Shown in pieces: positions 25,300 through 34,465 of a stretch of 64,000 nucleotides of DNA. Both the position numbers and the translations under genes were made by a program. The stretch comes from Hoeflea_A sp039025395 (GTDB lineage Bacteria > Pseudomonadota > Alphaproteobacteria > Rhizobiales > Rhizobiaceae), in contig JBCCOK010000029.1 of assembly GCA_039025395.1 (NCBI GenBank), positions 1-64,000 on the forward strand, read 5' to 3'. A model generated the notes under the pieces. The model was given only the letters and a program-made list of their open reading frames with translations. It ran no database searches and was not told where the DNA came from. Every line of letters starts with the position of its first letter. Position 1 is the stretch's first letter.

Positions 25300-27981
25300 T
25301 CACCATGTCAGCCAGCGCAACACAAACGGATTACGACGCCGTACAAAGACACGGCGCAGCTCATCGCCGAGAAGGATGGCGATCGCGAAGGGCACTGACA
25401 ACATCAGGTGCCATGCCTCAAGCGGCGCCGTACCGAAGAATGTGTTGAACGCGGGAAAGTAGCTGATGCAGGCCAGAAGCAACAGTTCGAATGCGATACC
25501 GACCAGAACCAGCCGGTTGGTAAGAATGCCCACCGTGAAAAGGCTCTGGGTGCGCGTCCGGCAGATAATCACATCCGCCACTTGGCAGATAATGATCGAT
25601 GCGAAGAAACCGGTAATGGCCGTCCGGTAAAGCGGGTCGTCATGTGCGAGATCCTGCCCCCATTCCCAGCCGCCGGAATAAAGGATGACAAAATAGGTGA
25701 AAAAACCGGCCGCGGCCTGCAGCATGCCGACGACACCGTAGCTCATCAGGAGAAGGTTGCGGCTGAGCAAACGCTCTCCGCGCGCCCGCGGCTTGCGTTT
25801 CATCACATCTGTTTCGGGCCTTTCAGCCCCCAGCCCGAGCGCCGGCACAATATCGGTGCCGAGGTCGATCGCCAGGATCAGGATCACCGTCAGCGGCAAC
25901 GGAATATCGAGCAGCACGAAGGCGACGAAAGGCAGAATCTCCGGAATGTTCGAAGTCAGGATGTAGGCAATGAACTTCTTGATATTGTCGAAGATCGTCC
26001 GCCCTTCTTCCACCGCCGCGACGATCGTCGCGAAATTGTCGTCCATCAGCACCATGTTGCTGGCCTCCTTGGCCACGTCGGTGCCCATGATGCCCATCGC
26101 CACGCCCATGTCGGCATTCTTCAAAGCCGGCGCATCGTTCACCCCGTCACCGGTGACCGTTACGATGTGCCCGATGGCTTGCAGTGCCTGTACGACCTGC
26201 ATTTTTTGTGCCGGCGCAATGCGCGCAAAGATGATTTCCGGCTCGTCGCGCAAGAGAGCTTGCAGTTGCGTATCGTCCATCGTTGCAAGCTCGTTGCCCT
26301 GAACGACACGGCCCTTCTCACTCATCAGCCCGATCTGCATGGCGATCGTCTTCGCCGTGAGACCGAAGTCGCCGGTCAGCATGATGACACGGATCCCTGC
26401 AGAGTGGCAGCGCGCAAGCGCATCCGGCACCTCGGGACGGGGAGGATCGATCATTCCGGTGAGGCCCAGAAAGACATAACCCTCTTCCGGAACCTCATCG
26501 AAGCGGCAGGGCCGCGCTGCAAAGGCGAGGCCGCGTTCTCCGCGGCCGGCCAGCTGGCGGTATGTATGTATGACCTCGGCGCGGCGCTCGTCAGTCAGGG
26601 TCACGTCCTCGCCATCCAGCGCAATCCGGCTGCACATAGCCAGCACCACTTCCGGCGCGCCTTTCAGATAGGCCTGGGGACCCTCGCCCGCATCGGTCAC
26701 GGTTATCATCCGCTTTGTCACCGAGTTGAAAGGCTGTTCGGCGATTTCCTCCACTTTGCGCAGCGCGTCCACATCGGCGTGTTCGCGGGCAAAGAGCAGC
26801 AGCGCACCCTCGGTTGCATCGCCGGTAAATCCGTCGTCAGTAAGATAGGCGTTGTTGCAAACACACATCACGCTGAGGAGCCGGTTGAATGCCGGCGCCT
26901 CGCCAATCAAATGGTCGGCGGCAGGGAACGCCTTGCCGGCAATGGCGACGGTGTTCACGCCCAGCCGGTTCTGCGTCAGCGTGCCGGTCTTGTCGGTACA
27001 GATGACGGTCGTCGATCCCAGCGTTTCGACGCTTTCGAGGTTCTTGATCAACGCATTCTTTTGCGCCATGCGGCGGCTCGCCATGGTCAGGCTGAGCGTC
27101 ACGGTGGGCAGCAGCCCCTCCGGAACATTGGCGACAATAATGCCGATCGCAAAGATCAGGCTGCTGATCGGACTGTTGCCGATAGCCACGGAGACTGCAA
27201 AGAAACTGACGCCGAGAAAAATGGCAATGAAACTGATGACCTTGATGAAATATCGCAATTCCCGGTGAATCGGCGATTCTGTGGCTTCCGTTGCCTTGGT
27301 CAGTTCCACGATGTTGCCGATCTGGGTGTTCATGCCGGTCTCGACCAGCAACACCTTGCCCTCGCCGTTCTGGACAAGGCTGCCCGAAAAAACCATGTTC
27401 GGGCTTTCAAGAACCGCCTCCGCCGATTTGCTCTCATCGCGCGTCTGAGGCTCGCTCTCGCCAGTAAGGCTGGAATTGTCGACCTTCAGTTCCTTGGCCT
27501 CTATCAGACGGCCGTCGGCGGGCACCCGATCGCCCTCGTTGAGCACGATGACGTCGCCGGGCACCAGATCGGCAGCGGCGACCTCTTGCGGGCGTCCGTC
27601 GCGTATGGCGGTGATCATCGAGGGCAGCATGCTTTTGAAGCTGTCCATGATGCGTTCGCTCTGGTGCTCCTGGAAATAGGTGAAGGCCGCATTGAGGAAC
27701 ACGACCGCAATCAGTGCGATGGCGATGTGCAGATTGCCCTGCCCGGGATCCATTTGCTCGGCGGTCATTGCCAGTGCGCCACCGGCAATCAGCAGGATGG
27801 CAAAGAAATTCTTGAACTGCATCAGGAACTTGACGAGTTCCGGCGTGTCTTTCGTGACTTTCAGTTCATTGCTGCCGTGGCGCTCAAGCCGCAGCCTTGC
27901 CTCATGATGCGTCAACCCGCCATGCGAGCTCTTCAACGCGTCGAGCGCACTTGTCAGCGACATGCTGTGCCAGTTTGCCAT
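25300..27981 (-). CDS. P-type cation ATPase, type IIC-like (Na,K-ATPase signature)
   Basis: An 893-residue P2-type pump. The phosphorylation site is Asp330 (ICTDKTGTLTQNR); the A-domain loop is SLTGESEPQTR and the hinge is VTGDGVNDAPALKNAD. The membrane segments match animal Na,K-ATPase alpha strikingly. M4 reads GIIVANVPEGLLPTVTLSL, M5 YILTSNIPEILPF, M6 AIDLGTDIVPALGLG. The late region GFFTYFVILYSGG and then FFASIIICQVADVIICRTR also matches. The Glu, Ser, Glu and two Asp that bind Na/K in the animal enzyme are all in place. No beta subunit gene is nearby. It may export Na or take up K. GGGGGA precedes the ATG at 27981; earlier ATGs are less likely. Confidence 0.93.
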   Translation of the reverse strand: MANWHSMSLTSALDALKSSHGGLTHHEARLRLERHGSNELKVTKDTPELVKFLMQFKNFFAILLIAGGALAMTAEQMDPGQGNLHIAIALIAVVFLNAAFTYFQEHQSERIMDSFKSMLPSMITAIRDGRPQEVAAADLVPGDVIVLNEGDRVPADGRLIEAKELKVDNSSLTGESEPQTRDESKSAEAVLESPNMVFSGSLVQNGEGKVLLVETGMNTQIGNIVELTKATEATESPIHRELRYFIKVISFIAIFLGVSFFAVSVAIGNSPISSLIFAIGIIVANVPEGLLPTVTLSLTMASRRMAQKNALIKNLESVETLGSTTVICTDKTGTLTQNRLGVNTVAIAGKAFPAADHLIGEAPAFNRLLSVMCVCNNAYLTDDGFTGDATEGALLLFAREHADVDALRKVEEIAEQPFNSVTKRMITVTDAGEGPQAYLKGAPEVVLAMCSRIALDGEDVTLTDERRAEVIHTYRQLAGRGERGLAFAARPCRFDEVPEEGYVFLGLTGMIDPPRPEVPDALARCHSAGIRVIMLTGDFGLTAKTIAMQIGLMSEKGRVVQGNELATMDDTQLQALLRDEPEIIFARIAPAQKMQVVQALQAIGHIVTVTGDGVNDAPALKNADMGVAMGIMGTDVAKEASNMVLMDDNFATIVAAVEEGRTIFDNIKKFIAYILTSNIPEILPFVAFVLLDIPLPLTVILILAIDLGTDIVPALGLGAERPETDVMKRKPRARGERLLSRNLLLMSYGVVGMLQAAAGFFTYFVILYSGGWEWGQDLAHDDPLYRTAITGFFASIIICQVADVIICRTRTQSLFTVGILTNRLVLVGIAFELLLLACISYFPAFNTFFGTAPLEAWHLMLSVPFAIAILLGDELRRVFVRRRNPFVLRWLTW

Positions 27982-28191
27982 CCGTCCCCCGCGCCAAACA
28001 CTGCACAATGGCAGCATACCACAATAACGCGACCGGCGAATCATAGATAATCGGAAAGATGGCAGTAAACGTCTTTTCGGACACTGACCGTGGCGTTGGA
28101 CGCGGATTGGCCGACTGCGACCGATGTCTCAACAGCAAATGTTGGCGATCCTGTCGCACCTTTGAAGCGACGGCGCATCGGACGGGCTGCG

Positions 28192-29049
28192 TCAAAGCGG
28201 AATGCGTATGCCGTCGGTTCCGATATGAACCTCGCCGCTATAATGCGCGCTCACCGCTTCAAGCCAGTGGTCACGCGTGAAATCCGGGTCGTCTGACGGA
28301 ATGAGGTGGTGGAGCGCAAGCGCCTTGGCATTTGCGGATGCCGCGACCCGGGCCGCTTCATGGGCAAATGTATGCGAGCGCAGCCAGTGCTTCATCAGCC
28401 GGCCGTCGCCATTGCCGATCCGTTGCAACAGTGGGCCGAGTGCCGGTTCGAGCATCGCCTCGTGGATCAGCAGGTCCGCATCCTTCGCAAACGCGGCAAG
28501 CTCCGGCAGGTAGGCGGTATCGCCGGAAAACACCACGTGCCGGCCGGCGGTTCGCAACCGCAGCGCAAAGGTATCGACAAGCGGCGGATGCTCGTTGCGC
28601 AAAGCAGAAATGGAGAGATCGCCCTTATCCAGAAATCGGCCCTCCTCAATGACGTTGATCGACACCAGAGCCGCTAAATCCGGCCGTCCCTCGTCTTCGA
28701 TGCGGATGGAGATATCCGCCTCCATCGATTGCAGGAACGAAGTCCAGTAATCCGCAAGGCCCGGCGGGCCCCAGACCTCGACACCGGACTTCAGCCCCGC
28801 CGTCCAAGCGGTGTGCAGCAGCGGTCCCAGTTCGAGGTAGTGGTCGGAGTGCAGATGGGTGATACAAATCAGCGAAAGATCTTTCAGCCGGATCCCCTGA
28901 TCGACCAGCCCCCGCGTTACTCCCAGACCGCAATCCACCACAATCGCGTGGCCATCCATGCAGACGAGAGAGGAGGTCGGCATTGTCGAGCCCGTACGGA
29001 TGGCCGGTCCGCCCTTGGTTCCGAGCAGAGCAACGTAATCCTCTCCCAT
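28192..29049 (-). CDS. MBL-fold metallo-hydrolase
   Basis: A 285-residue metallo-beta-lactamase-fold enzyme. The dinuclear metal motif is ITHLHSDHYLELGPLL (near residue 72), with further ligands in VFSGDTAYLP and LALHHLIP. The pattern resembles RNase Z/arylsulfatase-like and lactonase-like members that act on small esters or lactones. The ATG at 29049 lies five bases after the aminotransferase stop, so the IclR, aminotransferase and MBL genes form one leftward operon, divergent from the TTT transporter operon. It may open a lactone or hydrolyse an ester in the same catabolic route. Confidence 0.85.
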   Translation of the reverse strand: MGEDYVALLGTKGGPAIRTGSTMPTSSLVCMDGHAIVVDCGLGVTRGLVDQGIRLKDLSLICITHLHSDHYLELGPLLHTAWTAGLKSGVEVWGPPGLADYWTSFLQSMEADISIRIEDEGRPDLAALVSINVIEEGRFLDKGDLSISALRNEHPPLVDTFALRLRTAGRHVVFSGDTAYLPELAAFAKDADLLIHEAMLEPALGPLLQRIGNGDGRLMKHWLRSHTFAHEAARVAASANAKALALHHLIPSDDPDFTRDHWLEAVSAHYSGEVHIGTDGIRIPL

Positions 29050-29054
29050 TGTAT

Positions 29055-30431
29055 TCAAGAAGCGCTTTCCAGAGCGCAAAAGCCTGCGTCGAGGGCGTCG
29101 AGGATTGTTTCAACATCCGCTTCCGTCAGGATGAGCGGTGGCGACATGATCACATTGGCACCCGACACACGCACCATGACGCCGTTCTCGTAAGCGAGTT
29201 GCTGGAGCTTGACAGGTACGGCCTTGTCGACCGGCGTCTTGGCCGTTCGGTCGCTGACCAGTTCCATCGCCGTCATCAGGCCGTGCCCGCCTCGGACGTC
29301 GCCGATCAGCGCATGTTTTTCCTTGAGCTCAAGACAACCCTCGTAAAGCTGCGCGCCACGCTTGGCCGCATTGTCCTTGACATTCAGCCGCTTCATTTCA
29401 GCAAGGCACGCAACAGCCGCAGCCGCACCGACCGGATGACCGGAATAGGTGTAGCCGTGGCCGATCGAACCGGCGCCGCTTGTATCGGTTTCGAACGCAT
29501 CGACGACCTTCTCGCTGATCATCACCGCACCGAACGGAAAGTAGCCGTTGGTAACCGCCTTTGCAGTGCAGGCTATGTCCGGCTTGACGCCCCAGTGTCT
29601 TGAACCGGTCCATGACCCGACCCGCCCGAAGGCCGTGATCACCTCGTCGGCAATCAGCAAAATACCGTGTCGGTCGCAGATATCGCGCACCATCGGCATG
29701 AAGCTTTCGTGCGGTGGTATCACGCCACCGGCACCCAGGATCGGCTCCATGATAAAAGCCGCAATCGTCGTAGGGCCCTGGAACGCGATTTCGTCCTCAA
29801 GGGCCGCAGCGCAAAGCCCGGCAAGCTTGGCTGGATCAGTTTCGTTGAACGGATTGCGATAGGTATAGGGCGCCGGAATATGAAAACAGCCGGGCAGGAG
29901 CGGCTCATATTGCGTCCGGAAATTGGCGTTGCCATTGACGCTCGCGCCGCCGAAATGGGTTCCGTGATAGCCCTTTTTCAGGCTGAGAAACTTGCTCCGG
30001 CCCGCTTCACCGCGCACCTTGTGGTACTGCCTGGCAAGGCGCAGGCTGGTCTCGACGCTGTCGCTGCCGCCGGACGTGTAGAACGCGCGAACCAGACCGT
30101 CAGGGGCAAAGAAGTCCGCCAACTCGTAGGACAGCTCGATAGCGGCATCGTTCGACGTTCCGCGGAACGTCGAGTAATAAGGCAGCACGTCAAGCTGCCT
30201 CGCAATCGCCTGTTTGACGGGCTCGCAGGAAAAACCCAGATTGACGTTCCACAGACCGCCAACAGCATCGACAACGCGGTGCCCGTCGACATCCGTAATG
30301 TGGACCCCCTCACCCTTTGTGACGATGGTCGGCGGATTTGCCAGACTGTCGGCGGGATGACCCATCGGATGCCACATGTGCCGGGCGTTGTTTTCCTTGA
30401 GAAAGTTGCTGTCCTTGGTGACAATGTTCAT
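29055..30431 (-). CDS. Class III omega-aminotransferase
   Basis: A 458-residue PLP enzyme of the omega-amino-acid:pyruvate (or taurine:pyruvate) aminotransferase group. Substrate and cofactor motifs include YYSTFRGTSND, FYTSGGSDSVETSLRLARQY, the Asp in LLIADEVITAFGR, and the Schiff-base lysine in CTAKAVTNGYFPFGAV. The C-terminal VRVSGANVIMSPPLI is typical of these enzymes. The ATG at 30431 follows the IclR stop by one base; the longer open frame upstream is IclR coding sequence in another frame. It should convert a terminal amine, for example GABA, beta-alanine or taurine, to an aldehyde. An aldehyde dehydrogenase is encoded in the divergent operon. Confidence 0.9.
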   Translation of the reverse strand: MNIVTKDSNFLKENNARHMWHPMGHPADSLANPPTIVTKGEGVHITDVDGHRVVDAVGGLWNVNLGFSCEPVKQAIARQLDVLPYYSTFRGTSNDAAIELSYELADFFAPDGLVRAFYTSGGSDSVETSLRLARQYHKVRGEAGRSKFLSLKKGYHGTHFGGASVNGNANFRTQYEPLLPGCFHIPAPYTYRNPFNETDPAKLAGLCAAALEDEIAFQGPTTIAAFIMEPILGAGGVIPPHESFMPMVRDICDRHGILLIADEVITAFGRVGSWTGSRHWGVKPDIACTAKAVTNGYFPFGAVMISEKVVDAFETDTSGAGSIGHGYTYSGHPVGAAAAVACLAEMKRLNVKDNAAKRGAQLYEGCLELKEKHALIGDVRGGHGLMTAMELVSDRTAKTPVDKAVPVKLQQLAYENGVMVRVSGANVIMSPPLILTEADVETILDALDAGFCALESAS

Positions 30432-30432
30432 C

Positions 30433-31218
30433 CTAGCTGACCCTCGCCATGTGTTGCCTGAACTCCTGGGGCACCGCCCCGCCGAGCTGGTCCGAAACCG
30501 CGTCGCTAATTTGCCAAAGATGCCTTGCGACCTCGTTGATCTTCGTCTCGTCAATACGCGTCGCCGGAATGGCGACGGAAATCGCGCCGCTTGCCTTCGC
30601 ACTGTTCTCGAAGAAAGGCGCCGACACCGAGCAGACTTCCCGCTCATAGGTCTGATTGGAGACCGCGTATCCCTTGCGCCTCGCTTCTTCCACCTTCGCA
30701 AGAAGAGCTTGCGGATCGGTCGGCGTGTATTCGGTGTAACTTTCAAGCTTCCGGGCCAACACCTTTTTGAGGATATCCGGTGGACCGAATGCAAGGGCCG
30801 ACAGGCCAGAAGCCGTCGCATGCATGGGAAGCATGTCGGCTTCGCTGAAATAAACGCGCGTTCCGCCGACCCTGCCGTCGTGAAAACACAGTGACGACAT
30901 CCTCGAGCCCTGTATCAGCGACGCGTGAACCAGCTCTTCCACCTGGCATGCCAATTCCTTGACCCAGTGGGCGACGATCCGCCTTGCTGGGAAGGTACGC
31001 TCGCGCACTGCCGACAACCGCAGAATAGCGGCACCGAGCCGATACTTTCGCGTTTCCGGATTCTGTTCGAGAAAGCCGTTTGCGGTCAGTTCCGTCAGAT
31101 GCCTGTGGACAGTTGCCTTGTCCTGTCCGGACAGCTTTTTGAACTCCATCAATCCCAGTTCAGGCGCCGTCTCGGAAAAATAATTCAGCAAATTGAGCGC
31201 TTTGGTGATCGTACCCAT
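30433..31218 (-). CDS. IclR-family transcriptional regulator
   Basis: About 261 residues. The N-terminal winged helix (ITKALNLLNYFSETAPELGL, then GQDKATVHRHLTELTANGFL) is followed by the IclR effector domain (TASGLSALAF, AISVAIPATRID). The conserved cysteine in REVCSVSAPFF lies in the ligand pocket. The start is 31218 or six codons earlier. It leads the aminotransferase-MBL operon and is divergent from the transporter operon. The dyad at 31311-31329 in the shared spacer is a good candidate for its binding site. It probably controls both operons in response to the imported substrate. Confidence 0.9.
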   Translation of the reverse strand: MGTITKALNLLNYFSETAPELGLMEFKKLSGQDKATVHRHLTELTANGFLEQNPETRKYRLGAAILRLSAVRERTFPARRIVAHWVKELACQVEELVHASLIQGSRMSSLCFHDGRVGGTRVYFSEADMLPMHATASGLSALAFGPPDILKKVLARKLESYTEYTPTDPQALLAKVEEARRKGYAVSNQTYEREVCSVSAPFFENSAKASGAISVAIPATRIDETKINEVARHLWQISDAVSDQLGGAVPQEFRQHMARVS

Positions 31219-31310
31219 TCTTCTGATCTCTCGCATCCCGTGCGGTTTCGAGCCGTCGTACCTCCATGTTGACAGAGTTTGCCTTTTGCATCAAGATAAA
31301 ATGCGACCAA

Positions 31311-31329
31311 TGGTTCAAATAATAAACCA
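31311..31329. promoter_or_regulatory. Inverted repeat, candidate IclR operator
   Basis: TGGTT and AACCA face each other across an AT-rich nine-base centre, just before the GGAGG of the TTT binding-protein gene. TTGACA at 31269-31274 could be a -35 element, though the -10 is poor. The location between divergent IclR and transporter operons suits an IclR operator. Confidence 0.4.
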
Positions 31330-31346
31330 AATCCGTGGAGGACTTT

Positions 31347-32291
31347 ATGAAATCGTTCGTCAAACTGGCCCTCGCCGCAGCCGTCTCCGTGGCCGGATTG
31401 GCCGTATCGCCGGCCATCGCAGAATACCCGGAAAAACCCGTCGAATTTGTCGTTCCATGGGCGCCCGGTGACCTTGAAGATCTGTTGACCCGCATGATTG
31501 CCGAGGACTTCCAGGAAAAATACGGCTCGCCCGCTGCGGTCGTGAACAAACCGGGGGGCGGCGGCGGTCCGTTCCCCGGCGCTGTCTATGTCGCTGATGC
31601 GCCTGCCGACGGCTACACCGTAGGATCCTTTGTTGTCGGCGTGCCGGTGGTCGGCCCGAATATCGGCATTCCGCAACTGGCGCCCAACCCCTTCGAGCCT
31701 CTTGGCATATTCCTGACCTACCCATTCGTCATCGTTGCCGGCGAGAACGCGCCCTATGACGATATCGACGGGCTTGCCGAATACGCCAAGTCCAATGACG
31801 TGGCCCTTGGTCACTTTGGCGCCCCGCTGCCACCTACCAAGGTGACCTTCGCGCTCGCCAAGGAAAAGGGCTTCAGCTTCGGCTCAGAAGCGGCCTTCGA
31901 CGCCCTTGACTGCAACAGTCTCGCATCGGGCGACGTCGATGTCATGAACACGACCCTGCAACTGGTCCTGCCTTGCCTCGACAACGTCAAAGTGCTGGCA
32001 TCCATCGGCGGTGAGCGCATTCCGCTGACCCCGGACGCACCGACGGTTGCTGAAATTGCGCCCGATCTGAACCTAGCGCTTTGGAACGGGCTCTTTGTGC
32101 ACAAGGACACGCCGCAGGATGTGCGCGACAAAATCATCGCAGTTGCCAAGGAGACCATCGCCTCCGACCGCGCCCAGCAGCTCGCCGCTGAGACCGGTGC
32201 ACTGGTTTACTGGCAGGACGCAGATGCATCCAAGGCGCAGATCCAGCAGGATATCGATACCTTCGCCCGCATCAACGCAATGATTGAGTAG
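31347..32291 (+). CDS. TTT solute-binding protein (Bug/TctC family)
   Basis: A 314-residue periplasmic receptor. The signal peptide ends near SPAIA, and the mature part opens with EYPEKPVEFVVPWAPG, the Bug-family start. Two cysteines (LDCNSLA and LPCLDN) may form a disulfide, seen in some members. These proteins bind carboxylates such as tricarboxylates, terephthalate, nicotinate or amino acids and deliver them to TctA/TctB. GGAGG lies six bases before the ATG at 31347; a GTG four codons earlier is not needed. A strong hairpin follows the stop, probably raising receptor yield over permease. Confidence 0.92.
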   Translation: MKSFVKLALAAAVSVAGLAVSPAIAEYPEKPVEFVVPWAPGDLEDLLTRMIAEDFQEKYGSPAAVVNKPGGGGGPFPGAVYVADAPADGYTVGSFVVGVPVVGPNIGIPQLAPNPFEPLGIFLTYPFVIVAGENAPYDDIDGLAEYAKSNDVALGHFGAPLPPTKVTFALAKEKGFSFGSEAAFDALDCNSLASGDVDVMNTTLQLVLPCLDNVKVLASIGGERIPLTPDAPTVAEIAPDLNLALWNGLFVHKDTPQDVRDKIIAVAKETIASDRAQQLAAETGALVYWQDADASKAQIQQDIDTFARINAMIE

Positions 32292-32307
32292 CCCTTCCAT
32301 GGCACCC

Positions 32308-32335
32308 GGGGCAGCGCCGATTGGTGCTGCCCCGA
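32308..32335 (+). repeat. Intercistronic 12-bp hairpin after receptor gene
   Basis: CGGGGCAGCGCC pairs with GGTGCTGCCCCG (one G-U) around the loop GATT. There is no T run, so it is not a classic terminator. Such hairpins after a binding-protein gene commonly protect the upstream mRNA and lower downstream expression. Confidence 0.7.
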
Positions 32336-32365
32336 TCGCTATCGCAACGTTGTGAGGAAAAGCGC

Positions 32366-32908
32366 ATGCTGGCAGGGGTCAAAACACTCAAGCAGTTGTT
32401 TCAGCGGTACCGGCGCCCGGGCAACTATTTCTTTGCATCCATCTTTCTTCTCTTTTCCTTGGCTTTGCTGAGCCAGCTCACAAGCGAGGCGCAGTGGATC
32501 GCATCAACCAATTGGTCGTCGCAACCGGCCCTCTGGCCGGCCATTGCCTTGGTCGGGATGACAGTTTTCGCAGCCCTCAACTGGATCAGCGCAGTCGTTT
32601 CGCCGCGCATCGAGGGACGATGGGTCGAGGTTTCCTTCTGGCTCAAGGCTTTCGAATTCGTCTTGTGGTTCATGGTCTATGTCGTTGCCGTTCCACTCGC
32701 TGGCTACCTGCCATCGACGGTGATCTTCGCAATCTTCCTGTCCTTGAGGATGGGGTACACAACACCGAAAATGCTCACGGCGGCGGGCGTGACCGGCGTG
32801 GCGGTCGTGCTGATCTTCAAGACCTTCCTGCAGGTCAAGGTGCCTGGCGGGCAATTCTACGAGCTTTTTCCGGACACCATGCGCGCTTTTATGCTGACGA
32901 ATTTTTAG
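32366..32908 (+). CDS. TTT small membrane subunit (TctB family)
   Basis: A 180-residue protein with four predicted membrane segments, the standard size and layout of TctB. The first follows a short basic N-terminus (YFFASIFLLFSLALLSQL); the third and fourth are VLWFMVYVVAVPLAGYLPST and VTGVAVVLIFKTFLQV. Sequence identity in this family is always low, so the call rests on size, topology and position between the receptor and TctA genes. GAGGAAA precedes the ATG at 32366. Confidence 0.88.
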   Translation: MLAGVKTLKQLFQRYRRPGNYFFASIFLLFSLALLSQLTSEAQWIASTNWSSQPALWPAIALVGMTVFAALNWISAVVSPRIEGRWVEVSFWLKAFEFVLWFMVYVVAVPLAGYLPSTVIFAIFLSLRMGYTTPKMLTAAGVTGVAVVLIFKTFLQVKVPGGQFYELFPDTMRAFMLTNF

Positions 32909-32917
32909 GTTGGGGCA

Positions 32918-34435
32918 ATGGCAGATCTGATCGCGGCCGCCGGCCTTCTTGCAAGACTCGATGTACTGATCGCTCTTTTGATCGGCTCAATCGGCGGCGT
33001 CATCATTGGCGCCATTCCGGGAGTCGGCGCCGCCGTCGCAATTGCCATCCTTTTGCCGGCGACCTTCTCGCTGGAACCGCTCGTCGGGTTGACCATGCTG
33101 CTCGGCATTTACGGCTCGTCCATGTATGGCGGCTCGATCCCGGCAATTCTCATCAATACGCCCGGGACCGCCGTCAACGCCCTGACGACCTATGATGGCT
33201 ATCCGATGACCAAGGCGGGCCAGGCGCGCCGGGCGATTTCAATCGCCTATTCCGCCTCCTTCTACGGCGGCGTCTTCGGAATCATATGCCTCATCCTGCT
33301 TTCTCCCGTGCTTGCCTGGATCGCACCGCAATTCGGCAGCCGCGAGATCTTCCTGGCCGCGCTTCTTGGCATCATCCTGGTGGTTCTGGCGCATCGCGGA
33401 CAGATATTTGCCGCAGGCATGTTGGCCTTTTTCGGCATTTTCCTGAGCACGGTAGGGCTTGAACCGATCCGCTACACCCAACGCTTCACGTTCGGACAGA
33501 CCTGGCTTTCGGGCGGCTTCGACCTGATCGTTGTCGTGCTTGGTCTTTTTGCCATATCGCAGGCGTTCTTCCTGCTTGTCGACAAGGACAACAGCCCCAA
33601 GGCACAGCCTTTGACCGGTTCGCTGTTTTCAGGACTGAAGGAACTCTTCGGCTACAAGCGTGTCGCCTCCGCCGCCTCCGGCTTCGGCGTTGTGATGGGC
33701 ATGATTCCGGGCGTCGGCGAGTTCACCGCACAATTCATGTCGTACACTTACGCCCAGAAAACCTCGAAAACCCCGGAACTGTTCGGCAAGGGCTCGCCCG
33801 AGGGCCTGATCGCGTCGGAAGCTGCAAACAATGCGGTACCGCCTGCCGCAATGATCCCGCTATTGGCTTTGGGCATACCCGGTGAAGCGCTGACCGCAAT
33901 GATGCTGGCGGTGTTTTACATCCACAATGTCATTCCCGGCCCGCAGCTCTTCCAGTCTGACATCTCCTTTGTCTACGCGCTCTATTTCGCAATGCTTTTG
34001 CTCAACGTGATTGTCCTGATTTTCCTTCTGTCGTCGACCAACCTGTTGACGAAGATCATTCAGATCCCGACGCGCTTTCTCGGCATCGTCATTCTCATTC
34101 TGAGTTTTGTTGGTGTCTATTCGCTGCGCAACTCAACCGTTGACTGCGCAATCGCATCGGCCTTTGGCATCCTGGGCTTGATCCTCAAGCGCCTCAACCT
34201 GCCGATTGTCCCGATTGTGCTCGGCATGGTGCTCGGCGGCATCATGGAAACCAAGCTTCGCAGCGCCATGGCAAGGGTGAAAACGCCGCTCGATTTCATC
34301 GACAGGCCCATCGCCGCAATCCTGTTCGGGCTGATTATCCTGGTGATCGCCCTGCATATTCGCACGCTTGTCAACGAACACCGAAACCGTGAACCGGACG
34401 CCGATCACGAGCTGCACGATAGCCAGCAGCGCTGA
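32918..34435 (+). CDS. TTT large membrane subunit (TctA family)
   Basis: A 505-residue permease with about 12 membrane segments. The two diagnostic repeats are present: IGGVIIGAIPGVGAAVAIAI near residue 27 and GVVMGMIPGVGEFTAQFMSY near residue 262. Also typical are YGSSMYGGSIPAILINTPGT and LIASEAANNAVPPAAMIPLL. Together with TctB and the receptor it forms a sodium- or proton-driven secondary importer for a carboxylate. It starts nine bases after tctB; the dehydrogenase genes that follow are in the same transcription unit. Confidence 0.95.
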   Translation: MADLIAAAGLLARLDVLIALLIGSIGGVIIGAIPGVGAAVAIAILLPATFSLEPLVGLTMLLGIYGSSMYGGSIPAILINTPGTAVNALTTYDGYPMTKAGQARRAISIAYSASFYGGVFGIICLILLSPVLAWIAPQFGSREIFLAALLGIILVVLAHRGQIFAAGMLAFFGIFLSTVGLEPIRYTQRFTFGQTWLSGGFDLIVVVLGLFAISQAFFLLVDKDNSPKAQPLTGSLFSGLKELFGYKRVASAASGFGVVMGMIPGVGEFTAQFMSYTYAQKTSKTPELFGKGSPEGLIASEAANNAVPPAAMIPLLALGIPGEALTAMMLAVFYIHNVIPGPQLFQSDISFVYALYFAMLLLNVIVLIFLLSSTNLLTKIIQIPTRFLGIVILILSFVGVYSLRNSTVDCAIASAFGILGLILKRLNLPIVPIVLGMVLGGIMETKLRSAMARVKTPLDFIDRPIAAILFGLIILVIALHIRTLVNEHRNREPDADHELHDSQQR

Positions 34436-34465
34436 GGATCGAGTGTAAAGAAGCGGAGGCAGACG

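Noticed and set aside
25408..28050. 880-codon plus-strand open frame opposite the P-type ATPase
   Set aside because: Its translation is rich in His, Asp and Arg with no domain, as expected for the complement of a GC-rich gene. The minus-strand ATPase has every family motif.
30432..30821. N-terminal extension of the aminotransferase frame into the IclR gene
   Set aside because: The extension is Arg-rich shadow sequence of IclR. The family normally starts near the ATG at 30431, one base after the IclR stop.
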